DNA of 17,853 bases from Flavobacterium psychrophilum (GTDB lineage Bacteria > Bacteroidota > Bacteroidia > Flavobacteriales > Flavobacteriaceae): assembly GCA_945872245.1 (NCBI GenBank), contig CAMBZB010000040.1:1-17853 (forward strand), in the 5' to 3' direction. Of this stretch, positions 1 to 8,125 are shown one piece after another. The translations under genes were made by a program, and so were the position numbers. The notes beneath the pieces were generated by a model that did not search any database, was not told the origin of the DNA, and saw nothing but the letters and a program-made list of their open reading frames with translations. Each line of letters begins with the position of its first letter. Position 1 is the first letter of the stretch.

Positions 1-22
1 TGACTAAAATTTATTAATCCTC

Positions 23-1348
23 ATGAAAATATCGATAATGATGTTAAGTACGGCGCTTGTGCTAGGAGGAGTTGCTTCAGCCCAAAAAGTAGCTTTCGAA
101 GAATATGATTTAGACAATGGGCTGCATGTCATTTTACATAACGACCCCTCGGCACCGGTGGTGGTAACATCTGTAATGTATCATGTGGGTTCTAAAGATG
201 AAGCCCATGACAGAACTGGTTTTGCACACTTTTTTGAGCACTTGTTGTTCGAGGGAACCGAAAACATCAAACGGGGCGAATGGTTTAAAATTGTTTCTTC
301 CAATGGTGGGGTTAATAATGCCAACACCTCGGATGACCGAACCTATTATTACGAAGTATTCCCTTCAAACAACCTCGAATTGGGACTTTGGATGGAATCC
401 GAAAGAATGATGCATCCTGTAATCAATCAGATTGGTGTTGATACCCAAAACGGCGTTATAAAAGAAGAAAAAAGAACGGTTTACGAGAATAAACCCTATG
501 GGAATTACCTTACCGTTGTAAAAGAAAATATGTTCAAGAATCACCCCTATCGTTGGCCAATTATTGGTTCGATGGAACATTTAGACGCTGCTACTTTAGA
601 AGAATTTAAGGCATTCAACAAAAAATTTTACATTCCAAACAACTCTGTTTTAGTGGTTGCCGGTGATTTCGAAAAAAAACAAGCCAAGGAATCGATTCGC
701 AATTACTTCGGCCCCATTAAAAAAGGGGAAGACCTAGTAAAACAAACTTTTGTCGAAGAACCAATTACAGAAACTATAAAAGCCACTTATCAAGATCCAA
801 ATATTCAAATCCCGATGATTTTGGCTTCATATAGAACCCCTTCCATGAAAACTAGGGATGCTCGAGTATTAGAATTGATTTCCTCTCTATTGAGTGACGG
901 AAAAAGCTCTGTTTTGTATAAAAAAATTGTTGACGACAAGAATATGGCCCTGCAAATTGGTGCATTTACGTATAGCAATGAAGATTATGGCATGTATATT
1001 ATTTACAGTCTTCCGCTTGGGGAAAACTCAACTGCGAGTATCTTAAAAGAAATTGACGAAGAAATTGTAAAGCTACAAACAGAATTGATTTCTGAAAAAG
1101 ATTATCAAAAATTACAAAACATAATTGACAATCAATTCGTCAACAACAATGCAAATTTGGAGGGACTTGCCGAAAACTTGGCCAAATATTATTTGCTTTA
1201 TGGGGATGTCAATTTAATAAATACCGAAATTGATCTTTTTCACTCTATTACTCGAGAAGAAATTAGAGAGGTGGCAAGAAGGTATTTAAATCCAAATCAG
1301 AGATTGCTTTTGGATTATGTTCCCACTACCGAAAAAGTTGAAAACTAA
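23..1348 (+). CDS. Secreted M16 family zinc metallopeptidase (catalytic member of a pair)
   Basis: The 441-residue product begins with a signal peptide (about residues 1-20, ending ASA-Q), so it is exported to the periplasm or envelope. The inverted zinc motif of M16 peptidases is intact: HFFEH at residues 69-73, with the third ligand expected at E148/E149 in VIKEEKR, about 76 residues later as in pitrilysin-type enzymes. An N-terminal M16 domain (about 30-175) is followed by an M16 C-terminal domain (about 180-360). The length fits bacterial two-domain M16 proteins that work as dimers or heterodimers rather than the long single-chain pitrilysins. It is followed 13 bp later by a second M16 protein lacking the zinc site, so the two probably form one proteolytic complex that degrades peptides in the envelope. 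The substrate is unknown. Only 22 bp lie upstream, so the operon may start outside the window. Confidence 0.93.
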   Translation: MKISIMMLSTALVLGGVASAQKVAFEEYDLDNGLHVILHNDPSAPVVVTSVMYHVGSKDEAHDRTGFAHFFEHLLFEGTENIKRGEWFKIVSSNGGVNNANTSDDRTYYYEVFPSNNLELGLWMESERMMHPVINQIGVDTQNGVIKEEKRTVYENKPYGNYLTVVKENMFKNHPYRWPIIGSMEHLDAATLEEFKAFNKKFYIPNNSVLVVAGDFEKKQAKESIRNYFGPIKKGEDLVKQTFVEEPITETIKATYQDPNIQIPMILASYRTPSMKTRDARVLELISSLLSDGKSSVLYKKIVDDKNMALQIGAFTYSNEDYGMYIIYSLPLGENSTASILKEIDEEIVKLQTELISEKDYQKLQNIIDNQFVNNNANLEGLAENLAKYYLLYGDVNLINTEIDLFHSITREEIREVARRYLNPNQRLLLDYVPTTEKVEN

Positions 1349-1361
1349 GACGGTCCCAATC

Positions 1362-2777
1362 ATGAAAAAAACAACGCTACTTTTATTCATTTTGTTCGTA
1401 ACAGGAATTATGCAAGCACAAGATCGCAAACAACCCCAACCTGGCAATGCGCCAATAGTAAAAATCAAAAAGCCCCAAAGCTTTGTTATGCCAAATGGAT
1501 TGAAAGTAATGGTAGTTGAAAATCACAAACTACCAAGAGTAACTTTCAACCTTACCTTAGACAACGCCCCTTATGCAGAAGCAAATAAAAAAGGAGTGGA
1601 TGACTTAAGTAGCGAATTAATTGGAAACGGAACAAAAAAAATTACAAAAGACGATTTTAACGAAGAACTCGATTTTTTGGGCGCTAGTATCGGCTTTAGT
1701 TCTCAAGGTGCCTACGCTAGTTCGCTTTCTAAATATGCCGGACGAATACTCGAATTGATGGCAGATGGCGCATTAAATCCCAATTTCACCCAAGAAGAAT
1801 TCGATAAGGAAAAAGAAAAACTTTTGGATGGGCTTAAAACTCAAGAAAAAAGTGTTCCTGCAATTTCAAATAGAGTTGTTAATGCGTTGACTTTTGGAAG
1901 ACAACATCCCTCTGGAGAATACATCTCCGAGGAAACATTGAAGAATGTGACACTTGCCGATATTGAAACAAATTATCGAAACTACTTTGTTCCCGAAAAC
2001 GCCTATCTAATAATTGTTGGGGACATAAAATATACCAATGTAAAACCTGTTGTGGAAAAACTATTTGGCTCTTGGGAAAAACGAAGCACTCCAAAACTGA
2101 CTTATGCCGCACCGGAAAACGTACCTTTTACCCAAATTAATTTTGTGGATGTTCCCAATGCGGTTCAGTCAGAAATTTCATTGGTAAACACGGTTCATTT
2201 AAAAATGAGTGATCCTGATTTTTTCCCTGCGGTAATAGCAACCTATATACTAGGCGGTGATTTTAATAGCTATTTAAACATGAATTTGAGGGAAAAACAC
2301 GGTTGGACATATGGGGCAAATGCCATTATTGGCGCCGGAAAATATGTAACAAAATTAAAGTCCGCTTCAGCCGTAAGAAGTGCCGTAACAGATAGTGCCG
2401 TTGTGGAATTTATCAAGGAAATTAAAAAAATCAGAACAGAGAAAGTAGATGAAACGTCACTTAATAATGTGAAAGCAGGTTTTATTGGACGATTTGTAAT
2501 GAAAGTTCAACAACCACAATCCGTGGCTCGATATGCATTGAACATTGAGACGGAGAATCTTCCTGAAGATTTTTACGAGAATTATATCAAAACGATAAAT
2601 GCTGTAACACCTGAACAAGTGCAGCTTGCCGCCAATAAATACTTCCTTATTGACAACACTCGAATTGTGATTGCCGGAAAAGGAGAAGAAGTGATTCCGG
2701 GATTAGAAAAGCTAGAAATCCCCATGTTTTATTATGACAAATACGGTAATCCGGCAGAAAAACCAATTTACAAATAG
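1362..2777 (+). CDS. Secreted M16 family protein, non-catalytic partner
   Basis: This is the second member of the M16 pair, 471 residues from the ATG at 1362. A longer frame opens at 1317 inside the preceding gene, but the start at 1362 gives a clean signal peptide (MKKTTLLLFILFVTGIMQA) and a 13-bp intergenic gap, so it is preferred. The M16 fold is recognisable, but where HxxEH should stand the sequence reads DLSSE (about residues 81-85), so it cannot bind zinc in the usual way. The Arg and Tyr of the substrate-binding C-domain motif LREKHGWTYG are kept (R310, Y317). Known families of this type (for example mitochondrial MPP alpha/beta and bacterial heterodimeric M16B pairs) use one catalytic and one substrate-holding subunit. 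By inference this protein holds substrate for the upstream peptidase. No clear terminator follows before the convergent permease gene. Confidence 0.92.
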   Translation: MKKTTLLLFILFVTGIMQAQDRKQPQPGNAPIVKIKKPQSFVMPNGLKVMVVENHKLPRVTFNLTLDNAPYAEANKKGVDDLSSELIGNGTKKITKDDFNEELDFLGASIGFSSQGAYASSLSKYAGRILELMADGALNPNFTQEEFDKEKEKLLDGLKTQEKSVPAISNRVVNALTFGRQHPSGEYISEETLKNVTLADIETNYRNYFVPENAYLIIVGDIKYTNVKPVVEKLFGSWEKRSTPKLTYAAPENVPFTQINFVDVPNAVQSEISLVNTVHLKMSDPDFFPAVIATYILGGDFNSYLNMNLREKHGWTYGANAIIGAGKYVTKLKSASAVRSAVTDSAVVEFIKEIKKIRTEKVDETSLNNVKAGFIGRFVMKVQQPQSVARYALNIETENLPEDFYENYIKTINAVTPEQVQLAANKYFLIDNTRIVIAGKGEEVIPGLEKLEIPMFYYDKYGNPAEKPIYK

Positions 2778-2855
2778 CTAAGACCGAATTGCATATGGAC
2801 TTGTTTGTCCGATAAACAAATCTAAAATGGATGGGATTGTTTTAAAATCTGCAAT

Positions 2856-3722
2856 CTATTTCTTTGCCGACAAATACACTCCTCCTAAAATTATAAAAGC
2901 CCCAAGGAACTGAATTGGCGTTAGGATTTCGTTATCTAGAAGCCCCCAAGAAAAAGCCACAACTGGAATTAAATAGGTTACTGATGTGGCAAAAACAGGC
3001 GAAGACATTTGAACCAATTTGAAAAATATAATATTGGCGATTCCAGTTCCTACCACTCCCAAAATTAATATAAAGAAAACAGATTGCTTTACTTCATCGA
3101 TTTGGACCACATCAAAAAATCCGGAGAAAAACAAGACGATGAGAGCCGGAAAAAGTAAAATCAAAAAATTTCCGGTACTGATGCTCAAGGGTGTCAAATC
3201 AGAAAGGTATTTCTTGATTAAATTGACATTGATGGCATAACAAACAGAAGCTATTAAAACCAAAAACGCATAATAGTAATTTTGCTCCGGATGATGCATG
3301 ACACCATTCAAAATTAGTAGCATACTTCCAAGTAAGCCAATCAAAACTCCAAAAATCTGATTCCGTCGAAACTGTAATCCAAAGGCCATGGCTCCCAAAA
3401 CCAAAGTGTTTAAAGGCGTTAAGGAATTCAGGATGGAACTTACAGAACTATCGATTTGGGTTTGTGCAATCGCAAAAAGGTAAGCCGGTATAAAGGTGCC
3501 AAACAAGGAGGTCAGCGCAATGAATTTCCATTGATGGTGTGGTATTTTCGCCAAACTTTTGAAGCCAATTAACAGCAAAAAAAAGGATGCAAACAGGATT
3601 CTCAAAGAACCTAATTGTATGGGTGACAAACCAATTAATCCTTTCTTTATCAAGATAAAAGAACTTCCCCAAATCAAGGAAAGCACAATCAAGTAAACCC
3701 ATTTCAACTGTTTCACATCCAT
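2856..3722 (-). CDS. EamA/DMT superfamily permease
   Basis: The 288-residue, very hydrophobic product has about ten predicted membrane segments in two similar halves (about 5-138 and 149-288), the layout of EamA (DUF6) drug/metabolite transporters. The start LKWVYLIVLSLIWGSSFILI and the following GLSPIQLGSLRILFA are typical of the first EamA repeat. It sits in the inner membrane and probably exports or imports a small metabolite. Members of this family cannot be assigned a substrate from sequence alone. It is a single gene, convergent with the M16 pair and divergent from the metal-binding lipoprotein, so it gives no operon clue to its substrate. The ATG at 3720-3722 starts directly before the first membrane segment. 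Confidence 0.92.
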   Translation of the reverse strand: MDVKQLKWVYLIVLSLIWGSSFILIKKGLIGLSPIQLGSLRILFASFFLLLIGFKSLAKIPHHQWKFIALTSLFGTFIPAYLFAIAQTQIDSSVSSILNSLTPLNTLVLGAMAFGLQFRRNQIFGVLIGLLGSMLLILNGVMHHPEQNYYYAFLVLIASVCYAINVNLIKKYLSDLTPLSISTGNFLILLFPALIVLFFSGFFDVVQIDEVKQSVFFILILGVVGTGIANIIFFKLVQMSSPVFATSVTYLIPVVAFSWGLLDNEILTPIQFLGAFIILGGVYLSAKK

Positions 3723-3780
3723 AAATATAATTTTGGGTCAAAATTGTAATTATTTTATGGATTACGGATGGTTTTTTCAT

Positions 3781-3788
3781 TAATTTTG
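3781..3788 (+). promoter_or_regulatory. Candidate Bacteroidetes -7 box for the HMA lipoprotein gene
   Basis: TAATTTTG fits the Bacteroidetes -7 consensus TAnnTTTG and lies 43 bp before the ATG at 3832. A second identical octamer lies at 3728-3735. No convincing TTG -33 element is placed 19-21 bp upstream, so the call is weak. Confidence 0.35.
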
Positions 3789-3831
3789 TCTTCGATGGCT
3801 CGAATAATTAACCCATTTAAATCCAATACTA

Positions 3832-4209
3832 ATGAATTTAGGAAAATCAATATTGACATTTTTGTTCGCAATCCTATTGTTTACAGGATGTAAAGAAAAA
3901 ACTACCGAAACCACTACCTCTTCCTCAACAGAAACCAGTGCGCCAAAAGCAAAGAAAGAAATTGCAGCTGCCAATTTACAAAAGGCGAGTTTCACCATAG
4001 AAGGAATGACATGCGCCATAGGTTGCGCCAAGACAATACAAGAAGAATTATCAGGACTTGAAGGCGTGCAAACAGCAACTGTAGATTTTGAGAAAAAACT
4101 GGCAACCGTATCCTTTGACAAAACTAAACAAACTCCCGAAAGTTTAACTAAAATAGTTCAAGCCACAGGTGACGGAAAAACATACATCGTTTCGAATATG
4201 AAGTCGTAA
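3832..4209 (+). CDS. Heavy-metal-associated (HMA) domain lipoprotein
   Basis: The 125-residue protein starts with a lipoprotein signal (MNLGKSILTFLFAILLFTGC, lipid-anchored Cys at 20). A Thr/Ser/Lys-rich tether follows (about 21-45), then a single ferredoxin-like HMA domain (about 50-122). The metal site reads GMTCAIGC: Cys61 and Cys65 are separated by three residues (CxxxC), not the CxxC of classical copper chaperones such as Atx1 or CopZ. The rest of the fold (LEGVQTATVDFEKKLATVSF) is standard. Its probable role is binding a soft metal, Cu(I) or Hg(II), in the envelope, inferred from the domain. No P-type ATPase or efflux gene is adjacent. A strong hairpin terminator follows 21 bp after the stop. 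Confidence 0.87.
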   Translation: MNLGKSILTFLFAILLFTGCKEKTTETTTSSSTETSAPKAKKEIAAANLQKASFTIEGMTCAIGCAKTIQEELSGLEGVQTATVDFEKKLATVSFDKTKQTPESLTKIVQATGDGKTYIVSNMKS

Positions 4210-4230
4210 AAAATCTATTTGATTTTTATA

Positions 4231-4257
4231 AAAAAGCATCCATTTTGGATGCTTTTT
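4231..4257. terminator. Bidirectional intrinsic terminator between HMA gene and gldD
   Basis: The 12-bp arms AAAAAGCATCCA (4231-4242) and TGGATGCTTTTT (4246-4257) pair perfectly around a TTT loop. T runs leave the stem in both directions. It serves the plus-strand HMA gene and the minus-strand gld operon, whose last stop codon (4258-4260) abuts the stem. Confidence 0.88.
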
Positions 4258-4821
4258 TTATTTCCATTTTAAAGTTTCCATCATTCGCTGCATATCATTT
4301 CTAACATAACTGGCGGCCGGCATAATGGAATCAAAGTTGGGTTTAGCATAGAAATAAACAGAACCCGTCACAAAATGTTTGATGCTATCAGTAACATAAA
4401 ACTGGGAATTGGTGGCAGCATTGCCATTAACTTGATAGAACATGCCGTATACTTTTTTGGTGGGATTTAAATAGGGCTGTTCCAATATATCGTCTGCTTT
4501 AATGACGTGTTCAAAAGTCAACTTTTGTGCGTCCTTTAGTAAATTAGCTATATTATTATTGACCGGTTTGTAGGTCAAATAAATAGTGGCTTTCATTTTT
4601 GGGTAGGAAATGGTATACCCGCAATCCTTTTCGCCTTTGATAATGACTTCCGAATTCATCTCGAATGTAAACGGGCATTGATTTTCAAAATTTACATATT
4701 TTGCCTCTGGATAATCCAGTCGCAAATAACTTGACGGCTTTGGCAAAACACTATCCTTGCAACTACAAAAAGTTAATAATACCATTAAAAATAAAAAAAT
4801 CGCAACTTGTCTTTTCAGCAT
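4258..4821 (-). CDS. gldD: Gliding motility lipoprotein GldD
   Basis: This matches GldD, a lipoprotein required for gliding in Flavobacterium johnsoniae and linked to the gliding/T9SS machinery. From the ATG at 4819-4821 it has 187 residues, beginning MLKRQVAIFLFLMVLLTFCSC. The lipobox Cys is most likely residue 21 (Ser at -1). A TTG five codons upstream (4834-4836) also opens the frame and would overlap gldE by 8 bp. The ATG is preferred because it gives the compact lipoprotein signal and leaves 7 bp after gldE. The body (PKPSSYLRLDYPEAKY, then CPFTFEM) is the conserved GldD core. It is the last gene of the mutY-ssb-gldE-gldD operon and ends at a bidirectional terminator. The identification is strong from sequence plus gene order. 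The exact biochemical role of GldD is not known. Confidence 0.93.
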   Translation of the reverse strand: MLKRQVAIFLFLMVLLTFCSCKDSVLPKPSSYLRLDYPEAKYVNFENQCPFTFEMNSEVIIKGEKDCGYTISYPKMKATIYLTYKPVNNNIANLLKDAQKLTFEHVIKADDILEQPYLNPTKKVYGMFYQVNGNAATNSQFYVTDSIKHFVTGSVYFYAKPNFDSIMPAASYVRNDMQRMMETLKWK

Positions 4822-4828
4822 TTTGTAT

Positions 4829-6124
4829 TTATTCAATAGTGACTTTTATTTGTTTTACCCTTTTTTTGTCCACGGCTTCAATGCTGAACGTGCAATTTTC
4901 GAATTCAATTTTCTGGTCTTTTTTAGGGAAATTTCCTAAAACTTCAAGAATAAATCCTGCTAATGTTTCGGCTTCGCCTTTTTTTATTTCGAACAAATCT
5001 TCATCAACATCAATAACCCTATAAAAATCCTTAAGGTTTATTTTTCCTTCAAAAAGATAATTTTTATCGTCAATTTTAGAATAATTCACGTTATTCCCAT
5101 CGAATTCATCGCTGATATCGCCCACAATTTCTTCGATAATGTCTTCAAGGGAAACCAATCCCGAAGTCCCTCCATATTCATCGACTACAATAGCAAGATG
5201 GCTTTTCATACTTTGAAAATCCTTGAGTAGATTGTCAATTTTTTTATTTTCAGGAACAAAAAACGGCTCTCGTATTAATGTTTTCCAATCAAATTCTTCC
5301 TTGTCAATATGCTGGAGTAAATCTTTAACAAACAAAACGCCTTCTATATGGTCTATATTGTCCCGATATACCGGAATTCTAGAGTAGCCCTTTTCAACTA
5401 TTTTCGAATAAATGGCTTTAAAAGATTCGTCTATTTCCAATGCGAAAATATCCATTCTCGGACTCATTACTTGCTTGGTATCCGTATTTCCAAAAGTCAC
5501 GATTCCTTCCAATATTTTTTGTTCTTCGGTCGAAGTTTCATCCGTATCTGTAAGTTCAAGTGCCTGCGATAATTGATCTACCGAAAAATTTGTTTTCTGT
5601 TTTCCCAATTTATTATGCAGGTAAATAGTGACTTTTCGCATTGGCAAACTTATTGGTGAAAGCAATTTGTCAAGTCCAGCAACCGGATAGGCAATCAACT
5701 TGGCAAACTTGATGTTATTTCTGCTGGCGTACACTTTTGGCAAAACCTCTCCAAATAGCAATATTAGAAAAGTAACTAAAATTACTTCAATAATGAATTT
5801 TAAAACCGGTGAGGTAATCCCCGAAAAGATATCGTGACCCACGTATGAAAACAAAATCACTACTCCTATATTAATGAAATTGTTGGCGACAAGAAGTGTG
5901 GCTAGTAATTTTTTGGGTTTTTCTAAAAGTTCCGAAATTATTTTTCCCTTCGAAGGATGATGTTGCAAAGTGTCATCTATGTCTTTTTGAGACAAGGAAA
6001 ATAAAGCGACTTCGGCACCAGAAACTAAGGCAGAACAAAAAAGCAACGTAAATATAGCAACAAATCCAAATACTAAATTAGTATCTAAAATGTATTGAAG
6101 AAACAAGCTGGGCTCCGGATCCAA
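4829..6124 (-). CDS. gldE: Gliding motility-associated protein GldE (CNNM/CorC-type membrane protein)
   Basis: The 431-residue product has an N-terminal CNNM/DUF21 membrane domain (segments about 17-40, 72-94 and 107-128, with the GEVLPK motif at 125-130). A CBS pair follows (about 218-338, including VDEYGGTSGLVSLEDIIEEI), then a CorC_HlyC domain (about 350-430). This architecture belongs to CorC/HlyC-like proteins linked to Mg2+/Co2+ transport. The position directly upstream of gldD identifies it as GldE, which is reported to support GldD function. The start codon is TTG (6122-6124). The frame upstream reaches a stop at 6140-6142 with no ATG, so TTG is needed to keep the first residues before the first membrane segment. 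It lies 23 bp after ssb in the same operon. Confidence 0.93.
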   Translation of the reverse strand: MDPEPSLFLQYILDTNLVFGFVAIFTLLFCSALVSGAEVALFSLSQKDIDDTLQHHPSKGKIISELLEKPKKLLATLLVANNFINIGVVILFSYVGHDIFSGITSPVLKFIIEVILVTFLILLFGEVLPKVYASRNNIKFAKLIAYPVAGLDKLLSPISLPMRKVTIYLHNKLGKQKTNFSVDQLSQALELTDTDETSTEEQKILEGIVTFGNTDTKQVMSPRMDIFALEIDESFKAIYSKIVEKGYSRIPVYRDNIDHIEGVLFVKDLLQHIDKEEFDWKTLIREPFFVPENKKIDNLLKDFQSMKSHLAIVVDEYGGTSGLVSLEDIIEEIVGDISDEFDGNNVNYSKIDDKNYLFEGKINLKDFYRVIDVDEDLFEIKKGEAETLAGFILEVLGNFPKKDQKIEFENCTFSIEAVDKKRVKQIKVTIE

Positions 6125-6147
6125 ATTAAAAGTGGTTAATTAAACAA

Positions 6148-6588
6148 TCAAAACGGCAAATCATTTACTGGAAAGTCGTTGTTTTGTGTGTCAAAGTTAG
6201 CATTTTTTGTTGGTTCAACGGATTTATTCTCTTTACCGCCATCAATTTCCTTTTTAGTTGTAAGGAAAGTAAAATCAATTGCTTGAATTTCTGTAATGTA
6301 TTTAATTGAGCCGTCTTCAGCTTGCCATTGGCGCGATTTTATGCGACCTTCAATATAAACTTTATCGCCCTTTGACAAATATTTTTCGCACAATTCTGCC
6401 GCTTTATTCTTCACAACAATATTATGCCACTCTGTAGAAGTAATTTTTTCGCCAGTTTCCTTATTAATATAAGTCTCGTTTGTTGCCAAAGGAAATTTTC
6501 CTATGCAAGAATCACTTTTGAAATAGTGCATCTTAACATCGTCGCCCAAATGGCCAATTAACATTACTTTGTTTAACGTCGAATTCAT
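6148..6588 (-). CDS. ssb: Single-stranded DNA-binding protein
   Basis: This is a 146-residue bacterial SSB. The N-terminal OB fold (about 1-108) contains the usual landmarks: NKVMLIGHLGDDVKMHYF, WHNIVVKNKAAELCEKYLSKGDKVYIEGRI and the aromatic/basic KSRQWQAEDG. A short disordered tail ends in an acidic-hydrophobic tip (DFPVNDLPF), the form that recruits replication and repair partners. It acts as a tetramer coating ssDNA in replication, recombination and repair. It lies between mutY (39 bp upstream) and gldE (23 bp downstream) on the same strand, so it is probably co-transcribed with a repair glycosylase. That is functionally sensible. The gliding genes downstream are the unexpected partners. 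This may be a second SSB in the genome, which cannot be judged here. Confidence 0.96.
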   Translation of the reverse strand: MNSTLNKVMLIGHLGDDVKMHYFKSDSCIGKFPLATNETYINKETGEKITSTEWHNIVVKNKAAELCEKYLSKGDKVYIEGRIKSRQWQAEDGSIKYITEIQAIDFTFLTTKKEIDGGKENKSVEPTKNANFDTQNNDFPVNDLPF

Positions 6589-6627
6589 ATTCTGTATTTT
6601 CTACATTCAAATATACTGAATTTTGAG

Positions 6628-7671
6628 TTAGCTCAAAAAATCCTTTTCAATAAAATTATGAATCACAATGGGGAAAGGAAATGTTTTCAAAGTGTCCGAA
6701 TTTATGGCATTTTTGATTGTTCCATTAACTTTTACTTTCCAAAACTTTATATACAAATGTTGATGCGATAATTTATGAATAATTGTTTCCGGGTTGCTTT
6801 CTGAAATACCTACAATTTCATTTCCTTTGAAAAAATCAGATTGAATTAAGTTTGAAATACAATCAAAATCTTCCACCCTTTCAGTTTCAATGAGAGGGAA
6901 TTCATAGAGATTGTGCCAAATCCCTTTTGCAATTCGCTTTTGAATTATCGTGTTTTCGTTATCATCCGAAACTACCAAATAATTAAAAAAGCGATTTCTG
7001 ACCTTTAGCTTTTTTGACTTGACAGGTAGTTGATCTACTTTCTTTTTTTGCAAAGCGGCACAACTGGTGTTGAAAATACAAATCCCACAATTGGGACTTT
7101 TAGGAACACATTGCAAGGCTCCAAACTCCATAATGGCTTGATTGAAAACCCCAGGGTTGTGTTTTGGCATCAATTCAAAAGCTAAAGCGGCAAACTCTTT
7201 TTTGGCATAAGCCGAAGCAATATCCGTTTCCACATCAAAATAGCGGGATAAAACCCGGAAAACATTTCCGTCGACGACAGGAACAACTTCATTATAAGAA
7301 AAAGAAGCAATTGCCGCAGCTGTATATTCACCAACCCCTTTTAATTTTAACAAGTCATTGTAGTTATCCGGAAAAATACCCGATAATTCATTCGCCACAT
7401 ATTGAGCTGTTTTATGCAAATTACGAGCACGAGAATAATAGCCCAAACCTTGCCAAAGTTTCAAAACTTGCTCTTCATTGGCTGCAGCCAAGTCAAAAAC
7501 TGTTGGAAAAGCCGTTGTAAAAGAAAGAAAATAGGGCGTTCCTTGTGCTACTCGAGTCTGTTGAAGCATAATTTCGGAGAGCCAAATTTTGTAGGGATTG
7601 ACCGTTTTTCGCCACGGCAAATCTCGCTTATTTTGCAAATACCACTGCGTTAATGAGTTAGTAAAGTCCAT
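6628..7671 (-). CDS. mutY: A/G-specific adenine DNA glycosylase MutY
   Basis: MutY removes adenine mispaired with 8-oxoguanine in base excision repair. The 347-residue protein has the six-helix/HhH core (about 1-185) with the catalytic Glu in SEIMLQQTRV (E33). It also has the helix-hairpin-helix LKGVGEYTAAAI and the conserved Asp in VVDGNVFRVL (D134). A [4Fe-4S] loop follows, with cysteines at 188, 195, 198 and 204 (C-x6-C-x2-C-x5-C), exactly the MutY/EndoIII spacing. The C-terminal region (about 225-347) is the NUDIX-like domain that reads 8-oxoG. It is the first gene of the minus-strand mutY-ssb-gldE-gldD operon and diverges from hup. All catalytic landmarks are intact, so it should be functional. 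Confidence 0.97.
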   Translation of the reverse strand: MDFTNSLTQWYLQNKRDLPWRKTVNPYKIWLSEIMLQQTRVAQGTPYFLSFTTAFPTVFDLAAANEEQVLKLWQGLGYYSRARNLHKTAQYVANELSGIFPDNYNDLLKLKGVGEYTAAAIASFSYNEVVPVVDGNVFRVLSRYFDVETDIASAYAKKEFAALAFELMPKHNPGVFNQAIMEFGALQCVPKSPNCGICIFNTSCAALQKKKVDQLPVKSKKLKVRNRFFNYLVVSDDNENTIIQKRIAKGIWHNLYEFPLIETERVEDFDCISNLIQSDFFKGNEIVGISESNPETIIHKLSHQHLYIKFWKVKVNGTIKNAINSDTLKTFPFPIVIHNFIEKDFLS

Positions 7672-7688
7672 ATTTGAATTTTGTGCAG

Positions 7689-7696
7689 CAAAAGTA
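7689..7696 (-). promoter_or_regulatory. Candidate -7 box for the mutY-ssb-gldE-gldD operon
   Basis: On the minus strand the sequence is TACTTTTG, a match to TAnnTTTG, 17 bp before the mutY ATG (7671). No clear TTG lies at the -33 position, so support is moderate. Confidence 0.45.
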
Positions 7697-7729
7697 AAAG
7701 TTTATGTCATTAAATTTTAATGAATTAGC

Positions 7730-7761
7730 TTGAATAATTGTTTTTTTTATTCCTATATTTG
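7730..7761 (+). promoter_or_regulatory. Bacteroidetes-type promoter for hup
   Basis: TATATTTG at 7754-7761 is a full match to the -7 consensus TAnnTTTG. TTG at 7730-7732 is a possible -33 element with 21 bp between them. Transcription would begin near 7766, leaving a leader of about 40 nt before the hup ATG at 7805. It is the best promoter seen in the window. Confidence 0.65.
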
Positions 7762-7804
7762 CAATCTTAAAAAATTAGTATACCATTATAAATTACACAA
7801 GAAA

Positions 7805-8095
7805 ATGACTAAAGCAGATATCGTAGCAAAAATCTCGGAAAAATTAGGTCTTGAAAAAGGAGATGTTCAAGCAACAGTAGAGACATTTATGACCGAAGTA
7901 AAAAATTCATTGGAAACCGGTGACAATGTTTATTTAAGAGGATTTGGAAGCTTCATTGTAAAAACAAGAGCTGAAAAAACTGGAAGAAACATTTCTAAAA
8001 ACACCACAATTAAAATTCCTGCACACAACATTCCTGCATTTAAACCTGCAAAAGTGTTTGTTGAAGGAGTAAAGGTAAATAACGAAGCAAAATAA
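7805..8095 (+). CDS. hup: HU-family histone-like DNA-binding protein
   Basis: The 96-residue HU/IHF-family protein binds and bends DNA without strong sequence preference and helps organise the nucleoid. The N-terminal helical dimerisation part (MTKADIVAKISEKLGLEKGD) is followed by the signature GFGSF and the DNA-binding arm. The arm reads GRNISKNTTIKIPAHNIPAF, in place of the usual GRNPxTGE, and ends FKPAK. The frame opens upstream at 7730, but that extension covers the promoter and encodes no HU-like residues, so the ATG at 7805 is chosen. It diverges from mutY and is followed 30 bp later by a tiny basic ORF, probably in the same transcript. Confidence 0.95.
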   Translation: MTKADIVAKISEKLGLEKGDVQATVETFMTEVKNSLETGDNVYLRGFGSFIVKTRAEKTGRNISKNTTIKIPAHNIPAFKPAKVFVEGVKVNNEAK

Positions 8096-8125
8096 AAATA
8101 TTTATTAATCACAAAATCACCAACT

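Noticed and set aside
1317..1361. Upstream start for the second M16 gene
   Set aside because: The 15 extra residues are polar and come from inside the preceding gene; the ATG at 1362 starts a proper signal peptide.
2801..2819. TTGTTT/AAACAA hairpin after the M16 pair as a terminator
   Set aside because: The stem is six weak pairs and no T run follows on either strand.
3780..4121. 113-codon minus-strand frame over the HMA lipoprotein gene
   Set aside because: The plus-strand reading has a lipobox and HMA motif; the minus-strand product is low-complexity Val/Ser sequence without features.
4822..4836. TTG start for gldD giving an overlap with gldE
   Set aside because: The ATG at 4819-4821 gives a better lipoprotein signal peptide, so the overlap is probably not real.
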